Positions 36,408-45,081 of a DNA stretch of 56,964 nt are shown here, piece after piece (position 1 is the stretch's first letter; each line of letters opens with the position of its first letter). Source of the stretch: Clostridia bacterium (lineage in GTDB: Bacteria; Bacillota; Clostridia; Oscillospirales; CAG-272); assembly GCA_017466445.1 (NCBI GenBank), contig JAFTUC010000020.1:1-56964 (forward strand). The letters are read 5' to 3'. Both the position numbers and the translations under genes were made by a program. The notes beneath the pieces are model-generated. The model saw nothing but the letters and a program-made list of their open reading frames with translations. It was not told where the DNA came from and did not search any database.

Positions 36408-36476
36408 AGCTTAAATATTCACTTTGCATACTGAAACATTTTGTTTCTCGGAGGCGTTATGCGAAGAAAAGACGAA

Positions 36477-36560
36477 ACGCGTGCGCAAAGCTCAGAATGA
36501 CCGAGCTTCCTTTTGTGGATTGATAAATAAAAAGGCACATTTTGGCGCACCTGCGATAAA
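36477..36560. repeat. Right copy of 84-bp direct repeat bounding the island
   Basis: Matches 17372-17455 at 82/84 positions. It carries the last 15 codons of a GH127 gene with its stop but no GH127 sequence before them, so it is an orphan fragment. Confidence 0.95.
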
Positions 36561-36581
36561 TGAGATTCAAAAAAATATTCA

Positions 36582-36629
36582 AAAAATTAGGGTAGAAACC
36601 AAATTTGGTTTCTACCCTAATTTTTCAAC
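36582..36629 (+). terminator. Perfect 44-bp palindrome, terminator-like
   Basis: 22-bp arms with no loop (36582-36603, 36604-36625), right arm ending in TTTTT. Lies just outside the right direct repeat. Probably an intrinsic terminator; perfect symmetry also fits a mobile-element end or protein-binding site. Confidence 0.75.
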
Positions 36630-36666
36630 CGTTGGTTTAATTGATTAGAAATCCATCAAAACACTA

Positions 36667-36695
36667 TTGACAAAAAGTGATTAGATGTGTATAAT
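36667..36695 (+). promoter_or_regulatory. Consensus promoter for the 36.7-38.1 kb gene set
   Basis: TTGACA 36667-36672, TATAAT 36690-36695, 17-bp spacer: full consensus. Confidence 0.9.
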
Positions 36696-36735
36696 ATCAG
36701 TGTGATCAATAAAAACAGAAAGGCGGAGATTATAT

Positions 36736-37230
36736 ATGAACAAACAAGAAATACTCAACGGTTTATTGACAATTACAAAAGAAAAGCATAATGCATGCAA
36801 GACAGATGCAGCATCAGTAGATAAAAATCATCCTACCGAGCGCGGAGCCTTGCAATTAAAATCCGGTATTTATAATGTTGCTATAGCAGCCGGACTTATC
36901 TCCGGAACAGATCAGGCAATCGAATTGATAAGTAAAAGATTTAAGAATTTAATAAAGTTTTTTCCCGATATCGCTGATTATTATCACAGATTGTCTGATG
37001 ATCAAAAAGAACTCATGGAGATTTCGCTCTACCCCGAAGTGTTTATGAGAGCTAACTTTTATAACACCTATAATACCGATCTTGAGCAAGCGGAACTGGA
37101 TGGAGATCCGCAAAAGATCTTTAAGGCAAGAATCAAAAAGGAAGTACTCGACGATATTTTGAATATGTGGCGAGAGTTTAGAGTCCAAAACGAATTGTTT
37201 GCTTTCGCTTTTAGTGAGAAGGAGGAATAA
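36736..37230 (+). CDS. Hypothetical protein, 164 aa
   Basis: Not recognised. Soluble, mostly helical by composition, no membrane segment or Cys motif. It starts with ATG behind GGCGGAGA and a consensus promoter 40 bp upstream. The region contains EKHNACKTDAASVDKNHPTE near the N-terminus and several acidic-aromatic helices later (FPDIADYYHRLSDDQKELME). It is followed in 2 nt by a 25-codon ORF and then two regulators. AT-rich and Lys-rich codons differ from both island and chromosome. Confidence 0.65.
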   Translation: MNKQEILNGLLTITKEKHNACKTDAASVDKNHPTERGALQLKSGIYNVAIAAGLISGTDQAIELISKRFKNLIKFFPDIADYYHRLSDDQKELMEISLYPEVFMRANFYNTYNTDLEQAELDGDPQKIFKARIKKEVLDDILNMWREFRVQNELFAFAFSEKEE

Positions 37231-37232
37231 TA

Positions 37233-37310
37233 ATGATCGAATATTCTATTCACGTAGAAAAGGACTGCCTCAACGAAGCGTGGCAAAGAAGAAAGGAAGT
37301 GATTCAGTGA
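37233..37310 (+). CDS. 25-aa small ORF, translationally coupled
   Basis: ATG 37233 follows a strong AAGGAGG site and encodes MIEYSIHVEKDCLNEAWQRR plus five residues; its TGA overlaps the GTG of the ArsR gene (GTGA). Strong ribosome site and overlap suggest it is translated, perhaps as a coupling leader; it could also be the stump of a longer gene. Confidence 0.5.
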   Translation: MIEYSIHVEKDCLNEAWQRRKEVIQ

Positions 37311-37840
37311 AAGAAAAGCTTGAACTTTTAAAGCTCCTTGCTGACGAAACACGTCTTGAAATACTCAATATCCTTTTGAAGGAAGATTCCTACGTAGAAA
37401 AGATCGCTTGTGAACTCTCTCTTACTCCAGCCACCATCTGCTACCATCTCAAAAAGATGGAATCAGCAGGCGTTGTGAATTGCTCTCGCTCACAGTTTTA
37501 CATTATCTATTCTTTAAATCGCGAAATCTTCGACAAACCACTTTTTGAGTTAATAAAAAAAGACGAAGAAATCGTTGATACGGAAGAAAAGTACAAAAAA
37601 GAAGTTATATCGCACTTTTTCAAATATGGACGACTGACACAGATACCGACTCAGAGAAAAAAGCGTGAGATTGTACTTGCCGAGATTCTTGAGCAGTTTG
37701 TTTTTGACCGCGAGTATCAGGAAAAAGAGGTCAACGAGATTATTTTGCGATATCACGAGGATTTTTGTACCATCAGACGTGAAATGATTGCATTTGGCAT
37801 GATGACGCGCGATCACGAAATATATAAACGAGTGAAATGA
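37307..37840 (+). CDS. ArsR-type HTH regulator with DUF2087 domain
   Basis: 177 aa. N-terminal ArsR winged helix (KLLADETRLEILNILL, then LSLTPATICYHLKKME) and C-terminal DUF2087 (about 105-177, GRLTQIPTQRKKREIVLAEI ending MMTRDHEIYKRVK). No ArsR metal-binding Cys motif is seen. GTG 37307 is the start since the upstream in-frame part overlaps two other coding regions. Stop overlaps the XRE gene (ATGA). Function of DUF2087 is unknown; regulator of this gene set is the simplest reading. Confidence 0.85.
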   Translation: MKEKLELLKLLADETRLEILNILLKEDSYVEKIACELSLTPATICYHLKKMESAGVVNCSRSQFYIIYSLNREIFDKPLFELIKKDEEIVDTEEKYKKEVISHFFKYGRLTQIPTQRKKREIVLAEILEQFVFDREYQEKEVNEIILRYHEDFCTIRREMIAFGMMTRDHEIYKRVK

Positions 37841-38088
37841 AAAACAAAATCCGTATAGGCGAATGTATATTAAATTACCGTAAGGAGCATAGGCTCACAC
37901 AGGGTGAGTTTGGAGAACTTCTGGGAGTGAGTACCCAAGCCGTATCTAAATGGGAAAATGAGATTTGCTATCCCGATATATTTCTCATTCCTGCTATCTC
38001 TGATCTTATTGGCATTTCTATAGACGAAATGATGGGAAAAGAATGTTGCTTTTGTGTACACAAAAGCAGTGATTGTCAGGAGAATTGA
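37837..38088 (+). CDS. Short XRE-family regulator with Cys-rich tail
   Basis: 83 aa. Residues 1-60 are a standard HTH_3 domain (NYRKEHRLTQGEFGELLGV, STQAVSKWENE). The short end GKECCFCVHKSSDC has four Cys and may bind metal or be redox sensitive. The start overlaps the preceding stop by 4 nt, so it is coupled to the ArsR-DUF2087 gene. Confidence 0.82.
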   Translation: MKNKIRIGECILNYRKEHRLTQGEFGELLGVSTQAVSKWENEICYPDIFLIPAISDLIGISIDEMMGKECCFCVHKSSDCQEN

Positions 38089-38184
38089 CGGATTTTTGAA
38101 GAGCACAAAACAAGGGAGGCGTATTGCCACCCGACAGAGCACCTAAAAAGTGTACAGATTATACCTTGTTTGGCAAGGCGTGTG

Positions 38185-38220
38185 AAAAGGAGTACGAAAT
38201 CGATCGTACTCCTTTTGTTT
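38185..38220. terminator. Terminator between convergent genes
   Basis: 12-bp stem AAAAGGAGTACG/CGTACTCCTTTT with a T tract; works for both directions. Two further small hairpins (38225-38242, 38252-38270) lie between it and the transporter gene. Confidence 0.82.
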
Positions 38221-38268
38221 CTCAGCAGGTAACGACCTGCTTTATGGAAGTCACCCAAAGGGTGCTTT

Positions 38269-39210
38269 TTATTCGCTTCTTGTTTTTTTCTTAAATATCC
38301 CCGAGGGAAGCTGAGCGAGTATGATCGCGGCAAACATTATTACAGATCCGGCAAGCTCACGGTAGGTTGGCATTTCTCTGAGTATGATAAATGCGGAAAT
38401 TACGGCGAAAACAGATTCGCAGCTCATGAGCAGAGAGGCAAGTGTAGGATTCAGATTTTTTTGCGCTACTATCTGAAGAGTAAACGCTATTCCGCTCGAC
38501 ATTACACCCGTGTAGAGAAGAGGCATCCATGCGGAAAAGATCATTTTCGGATCCGGATGCTCAATAAATATTGCAGGGAGAACTGTTACAAGTCCGCTGA
38601 AGAGGAACTGTATGCAGGAAAGCAGAACTCCGTTAGTCTCACGGACAAAAAAATCTGCTGCCATTATCTGTGCTGCAAATCCGAACGCGCATAGGATCAG
38701 GAGAATATCTCCGGGCGCTATGGTGAAATTTTCGCTGAAGGATAACAGATAAAGCGCAAAAATCGCGAGAGCTACCGATATCCAAAGCTTTGCGTCCACC
38801 CTTTGCCTGAAAAAAAGACCGAATATGGGCACAAGCAGAATGTACATAGTTGTTATAAATCCGGCTTTTCCGACGTTTCCTCCGGTTTGATTAAGATATA
38901 GTATTCCGTACTGCTGACAAAGCATTGCTATGACAAGAAATATTCCGCATATTACGCCACCCTTAACTGCGCGAAGGAAATTTTTTCTGTCAACGGGAAC
39001 CACGGGATTTGCGGGATCTCTCTTTTTTTGGATAGCCTGCATTACGAGAAGGACGGGAACGAGGGCAATAAAGCCGATAAATGAGCGTATACTGACGAAG
39101 GCGAGCGGACCGAGATGATCCATGCCGAGACTCTGCGCTATGAATGCGCTGCCCCATATGAAAGCGGCAAGAAGGAGAAGTAAGGATGATGTTATACTCT
39201 TTGATCTCAT
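38269..39210 (-). CDS. DMT-superfamily (EamA) transporter
   Basis: 313 aa, about ten hydrophobic helices in two EamA repeats. It opens LLLLLAAFIWGSAFIAQSLG, typical of the family, and has the SLLMSCESVFAVISAF motif in the second repeat. Exports or imports small metabolites such as amino acids, bases or sugars; substrate not predictable. ATG 39208-39210 is preferred; a TTG at 39249 is in frame. An 18-bp palindrome (39223-39240, TGCGAAAACC/TTTTCGCA) lies just upstream and may be an operator. Convergent with the XRE gene. Confidence 0.85.
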   Translation of the reverse strand: MRSKSITSSLLLLLAAFIWGSAFIAQSLGMDHLGPLAFVSIRSFIGFIALVPVLLVMQAIQKKRDPANPVVPVDRKNFLRAVKGGVICGIFLVIAMLCQQYGILYLNQTGGNVGKAGFITTMYILLVPIFGLFFRQRVDAKLWISVALAIFALYLLSFSENFTIAPGDILLILCAFGFAAQIMAADFFVRETNGVLLSCIQFLFSGLVTVLPAIFIEHPDPKMIFSAWMPLLYTGVMSSGIAFTLQIVAQKNLNPTLASLLMSCESVFAVISAFIILREMPTYRELAGSVIMFAAIILAQLPSGIFKKKTRSE

Positions 39211-39267
39211 AATAAGAATATATGCGAAAACCTTTTCGCAACCTTTCAAAACTGAAAATTCAATGCG

Positions 39268-39293
39268 AAACGGGAGCCGAGAGACTCCCGTTT
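39268..39293. terminator. Terminator-like hairpin between potD and the transporter
   Basis: 9-bp stem AAACGGGAG/CTCCCGTTT. T tracts are modest on both strands. Confidence 0.55.
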
Positions 39294-39326
39294 ATTTTAC
39301 TATTATATGAAAAAGGGAAGGATAGG

Positions 39327-40559
39327 TTAATTGTAACTCTTTTCGCGTCTCTTTTTTCTGATGCCTATCACGGTGAAGAAGGTTGCTATTACCGCGATAC
39401 ATACCCCGCATACTATGTATATGCTCGGATCCATGGGAGATTCTATCTTTAGTTTTTCCCAAAGTGAGGTGACGTATGCAAGAGTTTCATCGTCAAGAGA
39501 TTTGTAGCAGTATTTGTCGTAGGAGCTTGCGAAATCAAAATCCTCACCGAATGAATTGTAGAGAAGATCGTAGCCCTCCTCGCCCATGTATTTCTTGTAT
39601 TCCTCGGAGTTAAGCACGAGCGTGTTTGGGGAAGCGTAGTAGATGTATTCGGCGTTGGCAACTGCAATCTCCTCGCTCAGCATAAAGTCAATGAAGCGCT
39701 CGGCAGCAAGCTTGTTCTTGGAACCCTTGGGGATGCACATAGCGTCGATGAAGAAGTTTGTTGATTCGGGATAGTAAAATTTGAGATCCTCGTTGTTTTC
39801 AAGCATGGTGAGATAATCTCCCGCATAGTAGCTTGAGATCCATGCCTCGCCGCTCTCCATTTTGTTGTAGATCTCGTCCATTACGTAAGCCTGAACAAGA
39901 CTCTGCTGAGCTACAAGCTCACTGTACGCCTTGTCCCACTTGGAATGATCGGTGGTGTTTACGTCGATACCGAGCTTGTACATAGCGGTACCGAGTGCGT
40001 CACGCGAGTTGTTGTACTGGAGTATCTTTCCCGCGTACTTTTCGTTCCACATTACGTCCCACGACCTTGAGGCGACATCCTCCTCTGCAACGTGACGGCT
40101 GTTGTAGATAACGCCCGTTATTCCGTAGGTGTAGGGAACGGTATACTTTTCATCGGGATCGTAATAAAGTCCCTTGAATTCATCGCCGATGTACTTGTAG
40201 TTGGGAATGTTCTTGAAATCGATCTCCTCAAGAAGATCCTCGTTCGCAAGACGGGCGATCATGTAATCGGAGGGAATTATGATGTCGTAACCGTTTACTC
40301 CGTTTACGATCTTTGTGTAAAGATCCTCGTTCGATGCGTAGGTCGTGTAATTGACCTTCATCTTTACGTTGTAGGTTTTTTCATACCATTTTTCAAATTC
40401 CGCTATCGTGTTTATGCTGTCATCCGAGCCGTCCGAGATGTATTCACCCCAGTTGTAGACGTTGAGAGTCACGGTCTCCGAGGAGGAGCATGACGAAAGG
40501 CAGAAAAGAAAGGTAAGAGATGCGATGATAACGGTAAAAAGAATGAAAATCTTTTTCAA
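39327..40559 (-). CDS. potD: Spermidine/putrescine-binding lipoprotein (PotD) with C-terminal membrane helix
   Basis: 410 aa. Signal peptide with lipobox ending LSSC (Cys near 24), then VNYTTYASNEDLY and a PotD-type periplasmic-binding fold (starts TVTLNVYNWGEYI). Captures polyamines and delivers them to PotBC. Unusually the C-terminus adds a hydrophobic helix (YIVCGVCIAVIATFFTVIGI) and a basic tail RKKRREK, giving a second anchor. Start is TTG at 40557-40559 (no ATG available; AAAGGAG 13 nt upstream). Last gene of potABCD. Confidence 0.9.
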   Translation of the reverse strand: MKKIFILFTVIIASLTFLFCLSSCSSSETVTLNVYNWGEYISDGSDDSINTIAEFEKWYEKTYNVKMKVNYTTYASNEDLYTKIVNGVNGYDIIIPSDYMIARLANEDLLEEIDFKNIPNYKYIGDEFKGLYYDPDEKYTVPYTYGITGVIYNSRHVAEEDVASRSWDVMWNEKYAGKILQYNNSRDALGTAMYKLGIDVNTTDHSKWDKAYSELVAQQSLVQAYVMDEIYNKMESGEAWISSYYAGDYLTMLENNEDLKFYYPESTNFFIDAMCIPKGSKNKLAAERFIDFMLSEEIAVANAEYIYYASPNTLVLNSEEYKKYMGEEGYDLLYNSFGEDFDFASSYDKYCYKSLDDETLAYVTSLWEKLKIESPMDPSIYIVCGVCIAVIATFFTVIGIRKKRREKSYN

Positions 40560-40567
40560 TTCTGTTA

Positions 40568-41401
40568 TTAAACTCCTTTGGATGCTTTTTTGCGTTTTTC
40601 AGACTTAACGGTTTTGGAGTCTTCCTTGGCTCCGATAAAGTTGGAAAGAAGCAAAAGTGCGAAAATAGCTATGAACATGAGCGTCGAAACGGCATACATG
40701 TCGGGATTTATGCGACGCTTTACCTGAGAGTAGATGTGTATTGGCAGGGTCTGGAAGGTCGTTCCCGTAGTGAAGTTAGTGACTACGAAATCGTCCACCG
40801 AAAGGGTAAATGCCATTATAAATCCGGTAAGGATTCCGGGCGCGATCTCGGGAAGCTCGATCTTGAAAAAGGACTGCATCGGAGTGCATCCGAGATCGAG
40901 AGCCGCCTCGGGAAGATTTTTGTCCATCTGACGCAGCTTCGGCAGAACGTTCAAGATAACGTAGGGAAGGCTGAAGGAAATGTGAGATATAAGAACCGTC
41001 CAGAAATTCAGAGTGACCTCTCCGAACATTATCGTTCCTGCGAAGATGAAAAGAAGCATCATCGAGATACCGGTAACTATGTCGGGGTTCATCATCGGAA
41101 TGTTGGTAACGAAGATTACCGAATTTTTTATGTATCTGTTCTTATATTTGTGTATTCCGACTGCGGCGAGCGTTCCTATAACGGTCGATATTACCGAGGA
41201 TGTGATAGCAATTATAAGAGTATTCTTTAAGGCGCCGAGGGTTGCCGAATCCTTAAATAATTCCTTGTACCATCCGAGTGAAAATCCCTCAAATACTCCC
41301 GTACTGTTTGAGGAGTTGAATGAAAACAGGATCATGACCGCGATCGGAGCATAAAGGAATATGAAAGCAATGATCGTAATGATTCCGGAAAGCTTTTTCA
41401 C
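40568..41401 (-). CDS. potC: Spermidine/putrescine ABC permease PotC
   Basis: 277 aa with six predicted helices and the EAA loop PEAALDLGCTPMQSFFKIELP that docks to PotA. Starts overlapping the potB stop by 4 nt; stop is 8 nt before the potD start. Lys/Arg-rich C-terminal tail. Confidence 0.92.
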   Translation of the reverse strand: MKKLSGIITIIAFIFLYAPIAVMILFSFNSSNSTGVFEGFSLGWYKELFKDSATLGALKNTLIIAITSSVISTVIGTLAAVGIHKYKNRYIKNSVIFVTNIPMMNPDIVTGISMMLLFIFAGTIMFGEVTLNFWTVLISHISFSLPYVILNVLPKLRQMDKNLPEAALDLGCTPMQSFFKIELPEIAPGILTGFIMAFTLSVDDFVVTNFTTGTTFQTLPIHIYSQVKRRINPDMYAVSTLMFIAIFALLLLSNFIGAKEDSKTVKSEKRKKASKGV

Positions 41402-42228
41402 GGTGCAACACTCCCTTCATCATCCGAATATTTGTTAAGAATAAGCATGCTTATGAGAATAAGTATCATAAGACCGAGCGCAAGCGCGGAGCCAAGATTG
41501 TAATCGTACATCTCAGAGGTGAATTTCTTTTCAATAACATCTCCGATAAGATCAAACTTTTCTCCGACCATTTTTTTGGAAATGTAGAATGTGCTTATTG
41601 CGGGAACGAATACCATCGTGATTCCCGATACTATGCCCGAAATGCTGAGAGGCACGGTGACCTTGCAAAGAACTCCGAACCGAGTGCATCCGAGATCGTG
41701 AGCTGCCTCAATAAGACGGTTGTCCATTTTGGTAAGCACTGAGTAGATCGGAAGGATCATAAAGGGAAGGAAATTGTATACCATACCGATTATGACCGCG
41801 GCGTTGGTTCCGAGAATAGTGAATGTGGGAAGTCCTATAGTACGAAGCGCACTGTTGATAAGACCGTTGTCCTCGAATATTACCATAAGAGAATAGGTTC
41901 TTATAAGGAAGTTCGTCCACATCGGTAGCATAACGAGTATTATAAGAAGCTTTTGCATCTTTTCGCTTGCTCTTGAAATGTAGTATGCTACGGGGTATCC
42001 GATAAGCAGACAGATAAGAGTGGACAAAAAGGCAAATGCTATCGAGCGCGCGAAGACCCTGAGATAGGAGGGTGTAAAAACGCTTGCGATGTTTGAAAGA
42101 GTAAAGGCACCGTCGGCATCTGTAAAAGAATAATATATAACAAAGCAAAGCGGCGCAATTATAAAAAGCGTCATCCACACAAGGTGTGGTGCAGAAGCGC
42201 ATTTCTTGAGAAAATCGTTTCTTTTCAT
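41398..42228 (-). CDS. potB: Spermidine/putrescine ABC permease PotB
   Basis: 276 aa, six predicted helices, EAA loop EAAHDLGCTRFGVLCKVTVP. Forms the membrane channel with PotC. Begins 3 nt after the potA stop. Confidence 0.92.
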   Translation of the reverse strand: MKRNDFLKKCASAPHLVWMTLFIIAPLCFVIYYSFTDADGAFTLSNIASVFTPSYLRVFARSIAFAFLSTLICLLIGYPVAYYISRASEKMQKLLIILVMLPMWTNFLIRTYSLMVIFEDNGLINSALRTIGLPTFTILGTNAAVIIGMVYNFLPFMILPIYSVLTKMDNRLIEAAHDLGCTRFGVLCKVTVPLSISGIVSGITMVFVPAISTFYISKKMVGEKFDLIGDVIEKKFTSEMYDYNLGSALALGLMILILISMLILNKYSDDEGSVAP

Positions 42229-42231
42229 CGC

Positions 42232-43368
42232 TTATTCTTCCTCCGTAACCTCTGAAAGAAGCTCAAGCTCGTCACTGAAGGAGGAGTAATCTCCGAATTT
42301 GTCGGAGAATTCCGATTTTTTCATTATATGGATAGCGTCCGGCTCGATGTAAAGACCGATGCGCTCGTCCTTGCCGACGTAGTCTGTGGTCTGTATCATC
42401 CACTTGAATCCGCCGATGTCTACGATTATTTCCCAGTGTACACCCTTAAACGTGACAGAGGTAACGACACCCGAAAGCATGCCCTTCTCAACAGAGACGA
42501 CGTCAACGTCCTCCGGACGTACTACAACGTCGACCGGCTCGTTTTTCTCGAATCCGCAGTCGAGGCAGTCAAAGACGTGACCGGAGAATTTAGCCTTGTA
42601 ATCGGAAAGCATGATTCCGTCAACGATGTTACTTTCTCCGATAAAATCGGCAACAAAGGCATTTTGCGGTTCATTATATATGTCTGTTGGAGTTCCGATC
42701 TGTTGGATCTTGCCGTTTTCCATAACGACTACAGTGTCCGACATGGAAAGAGCCTCCTCCTGATCGTGAGTGACGTAGATGAAGGTTATACCGGTCTTGC
42801 TCTGAATGTTCTTGAGCTCGTTCTGCATGTCCTTTCGGAGCTTGAGATCAAGTGCGCCGAGGGGCTCGTCAAGAAGAAGGACGCGGGGCTTGTTTATAAG
42901 TGCGCGTGCGATGGCGACTCTCTGCTGCTGACCGCCCGAAAGCGTGCTTACACGCCTTCTCTCAAAGCCCTTAAGATTTACAAGCGCAAGCATTTCCTTA
43001 ACACTGTCGCGGATAACGTTTTCTTTTTCCTTGCGGATCCGCAGACCGAAAGCTATGTTTTCAAATACGTTGAGATGGGGAAAAAGGGCGTATTTCTGAA
43101 AGACCGTGTTTATGTGTCTTTTGTAGGGCGGGAGATCATTTATAAGAGCACCGTCAAAATATACGTTGCCGCTGTCAGGGGTCTCAAAGCCGCCTATTAT
43201 TCTGAGCGTGGTCGTTTTGCCGCAGCCGGATGGGCCGAGCAGGGTAACGAACTCGTTGTCGTGGATGTCGAGACTCACGCCGTTTAACACCTGTTCGCCG
43301 TCAAAGCTTTTGGTCAGATTTTCAAGCCTTATAACAATGTTGGATTCCGGTACAAGATTGTCTTTCAT
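42232..43368 (-). CDS. potA: Spermidine/putrescine ABC ATPase PotA
   Basis: 378 aa. Walker [10 protein letters not shown], signature LSGGQQQR, Walker [12 protein letters not shown], switch [12 protein letters not shown], then a TOBE-type regulatory domain (about 240-350). Powers polyamine import. First gene of the operon; ATG behind a GAGG site. Confidence 0.94.
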   Translation of the reverse strand: MKDNLVPESNIVIRLENLTKSFDGEQVLNGVSLDIHDNEFVTLLGPSGCGKTTTLRIIGGFETPDSGNVYFDGALINDLPPYKRHINTVFQKYALFPHLNVFENIAFGLRIRKEKENVIRDSVKEMLALVNLKGFERRRVSTLSGGQQQRVAIARALINKPRVLLLDEPLGALDLKLRKDMQNELKNIQSKTGITFIYVTHDQEEALSMSDTVVVMENGKIQQIGTPTDIYNEPQNAFVADFIGESNIVDGIMLSDYKAKFSGHVFDCLDCGFEKNEPVDVVVRPEDVDVVSVEKGMLSGVVTSVTFKGVHWEIIVDIGGFKWMIQTTDYVGKDERIGLYIEPDAIHIMKKSEFSDKFGDYSSFSDELELLSEVTEEE

Positions 43369-43446
43369 TCTACCTCATAATACCTCCGTGAATGTACTAT
43401 TTTTCGTATTTTATATAAATGCAGATCAAATACAAAAATACAGCAT

Positions 43447-43475
43447 ATTATAACAGATATTTTTCATAATTGCAA
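43447..43475 (-). promoter_or_regulatory. Promoter of potABCD
   Basis: Minus strand TTGCAA (43470-43475) and TATAAT (43447-43452), 17-bp spacer, about 80 bp before potA. Confidence 0.78.
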
Positions 43476-43548
43476 CAGTTTTTTTAAAAATATTTTGCTT
43501 GATGTCAATAAAAATACTTTTTTGGAAAAAATAGCCTTTTTTTGTATA

Positions 43549-43584
43549 AAAAACAAACGAAGCGAGGTTAATTCGCTTCGTTTT
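43549..43584 (-). terminator. Terminator of the TPR/LRR gene
   Basis: 10-bp stem AACGAAGCGA/TCGCTTCGTT followed on the minus strand by a T-rich tract. Confidence 0.85.
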
Positions 43585-43594
43585 AAGTGTGCTT

Positions 43595-44911
43595 TTATTG
43601 GTTTGAGTCCTTTAAAAACGTTACGTTTTCGGGATCGAACAGGCTACTGTCGGTGTAGAAGTCGATTTCGCTGTATTCCTCGGCGCTTCCGGGATATATT
43701 ACCTCCTCAAGAGCACTGCAGTATCTGAATGAATCCTGACCCACCTGCCTGACCGAACGGGGCAATACGAGCTTCTTCAGAGATGAGCATGAATCAAATG
43801 CCTGTACGGCGATCCTGATCACTGTATCGGGCAGGGCAATCTCCGTAAGGGAGGAGCATTCGCTGAACGCCTGATCCCCAATAGCATGTAAAAGCTCGGG
43901 AAAAACTATGCTTCTTAATGAAGAGCATCCCTTGAGCAGCATTGGAGAGATCTCGTCAAGATCCTTCGGCAGAATTATCTCGGTAAGCGAGGTACAGTAG
44001 CTGAATGCGCCGTTGCCGATATCGGTCACAAAATCCGATACCGTTACCTTTTTTATCTTGGTGCATTTTGAAAAGGCGTAATCCTCTACAGACCGTACGA
44101 TCGTGTTGTCAAAAACGTCGGGTATTATAAGATCTCCGTTGCCGCTGTACTCATTCGGATCAAAAGAGAGCTCTCCCGATGAATCTACCGAAAAATAAGG
44201 CATGTCCTCGGAATTTCCTACAACGATATCCTCATAGGTCAAAGGATATATCATTTCAAGGACCTTCTTTTTGTCTAGATAGTCTCTTAAAAACAGATTG
44301 TAGCAAAGCAAAAATACGATAAAGATCGACAGTATGATAATTCCCACGGTATATAGCTTTATCTGTAGGGCATCGCTTTTTTTCTTCTTTTCCTCTGCTA
44401 AGATGCGCTCGTTTTCAGCAGCTTGCTCGCTTTCAAGTGCTTCGCTCTCCTTTAGCTTGCGGGATAACGCCTCGTATCTTTTTGCTATCTGAGCAGAATC
44501 TCTGTAGCTTCCTATAGAGCGTAAAGTCGATGCCGCCTTTTCGTATCCCTCGCCCGTTTCGTCACAGTTTACCGCACGTACGTATATTCTTTCAAGTATA
44601 TCGCTGTCATAAAGAGATATGATACCGTGCTTATCCTCGCTGCTCTTTATAAGCTTTTCAAGCTCGCTTCGTCTGCCGTCGTCCGAAAGCATCAGGGCTT
44701 TTGAGATGTCATCGTTTGATGAGAGATCGAGAGCTGTATTTTCGAGCTCGGCCTCCGACTCGAGTCCGAGATCGGCAAGAGCGCGACCGAGATAGGCTTC
44801 CGAAAGAGAAGCGTCCTCCTCCAGTATTTTTGTAAAAGCCTCGCTTGCTTCCTCAAATCGCTTTTCGCCAAGAAGTGAGTATGCAATGCCGAGTTTGGAT
44901 GTGTCTGACAT
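43595..44911 (-). CDS. TPR plus leucine-rich-repeat (BspA-type) membrane protein
   Basis: 438 aa. Residues 1-45 form TPR-like repeats (AYSLLGEKRFEEASEAFTKI), a Glu/Lys-rich helical region follows, then one membrane helix near 185-205 (TVGIIILSIFIVFLLCYNLF), then five or six BspA-type LRR_5 units (about 255-425, e.g. SVEDYAFSKCTKIKKVTVSD). The N-terminal half should be cytoplasmic and the LRR part outside. Such proteins usually mediate contacts; the client is unknown. It is divergent from the next gene with its own promoter. Confidence 0.82.
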   Translation of the reverse strand: MSDTSKLGIAYSLLGEKRFEEASEAFTKILEEDASLSEAYLGRALADLGLESEAELENTALDLSSNDDISKALMLSDDGRRSELEKLIKSSEDKHGIISLYDSDILERIYVRAVNCDETGEGYEKAASTLRSIGSYRDSAQIAKRYEALSRKLKESEALESEQAAENERILAEEKKKKSDALQIKLYTVGIIILSIFIVFLLCYNLFLRDYLDKKKVLEMIYPLTYEDIVVGNSEDMPYFSVDSSGELSFDPNEYSGNGDLIIPDVFDNTIVRSVEDYAFSKCTKIKKVTVSDFVTDIGNGAFSYCTSLTEIILPKDLDEISPMLLKGCSSLRSIVFPELLHAIGDQAFSECSSLTEIALPDTVIRIAVQAFDSCSSLKKLVLPRSVRQVGQDSFRYCSALEEVIYPGSAEEYSEIDFYTDSSLFDPENVTFLKDSNQ

Positions 44912-44940
44912 TTTGATATCCTTTCACGTTTTCTTTCATC

Positions 44941-44970
44941 ATTATACATTCGATCTCCTCATTTTGTCAA
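44941..44970 (-). promoter_or_regulatory. Promoter of the TPR/LRR gene
   Basis: Minus strand TTGACA (44965-44970) and TATAAT (44941-44946), 18-bp spacer. Confidence 0.78.
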
Positions 44971-45020
44971 GGTGTAATTTGTATCATTTTATCTAAGGCA
45001 GAAAATTAACAAAATAACTG

Positions 45021-45048
45021 TTGCAAAATCCGTATAAATGTATATAAT
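45021..45048 (+). promoter_or_regulatory. Promoter of the 45.1-kb gene pair
   Basis: TTGCAA 45021-45026 and TATAAT 45043-45048, 16-bp spacer. Confidence 0.65.
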
Positions 45049-45081
45049 TGAAAAAAAGAGCAAAAATACGGAGGGATATGT

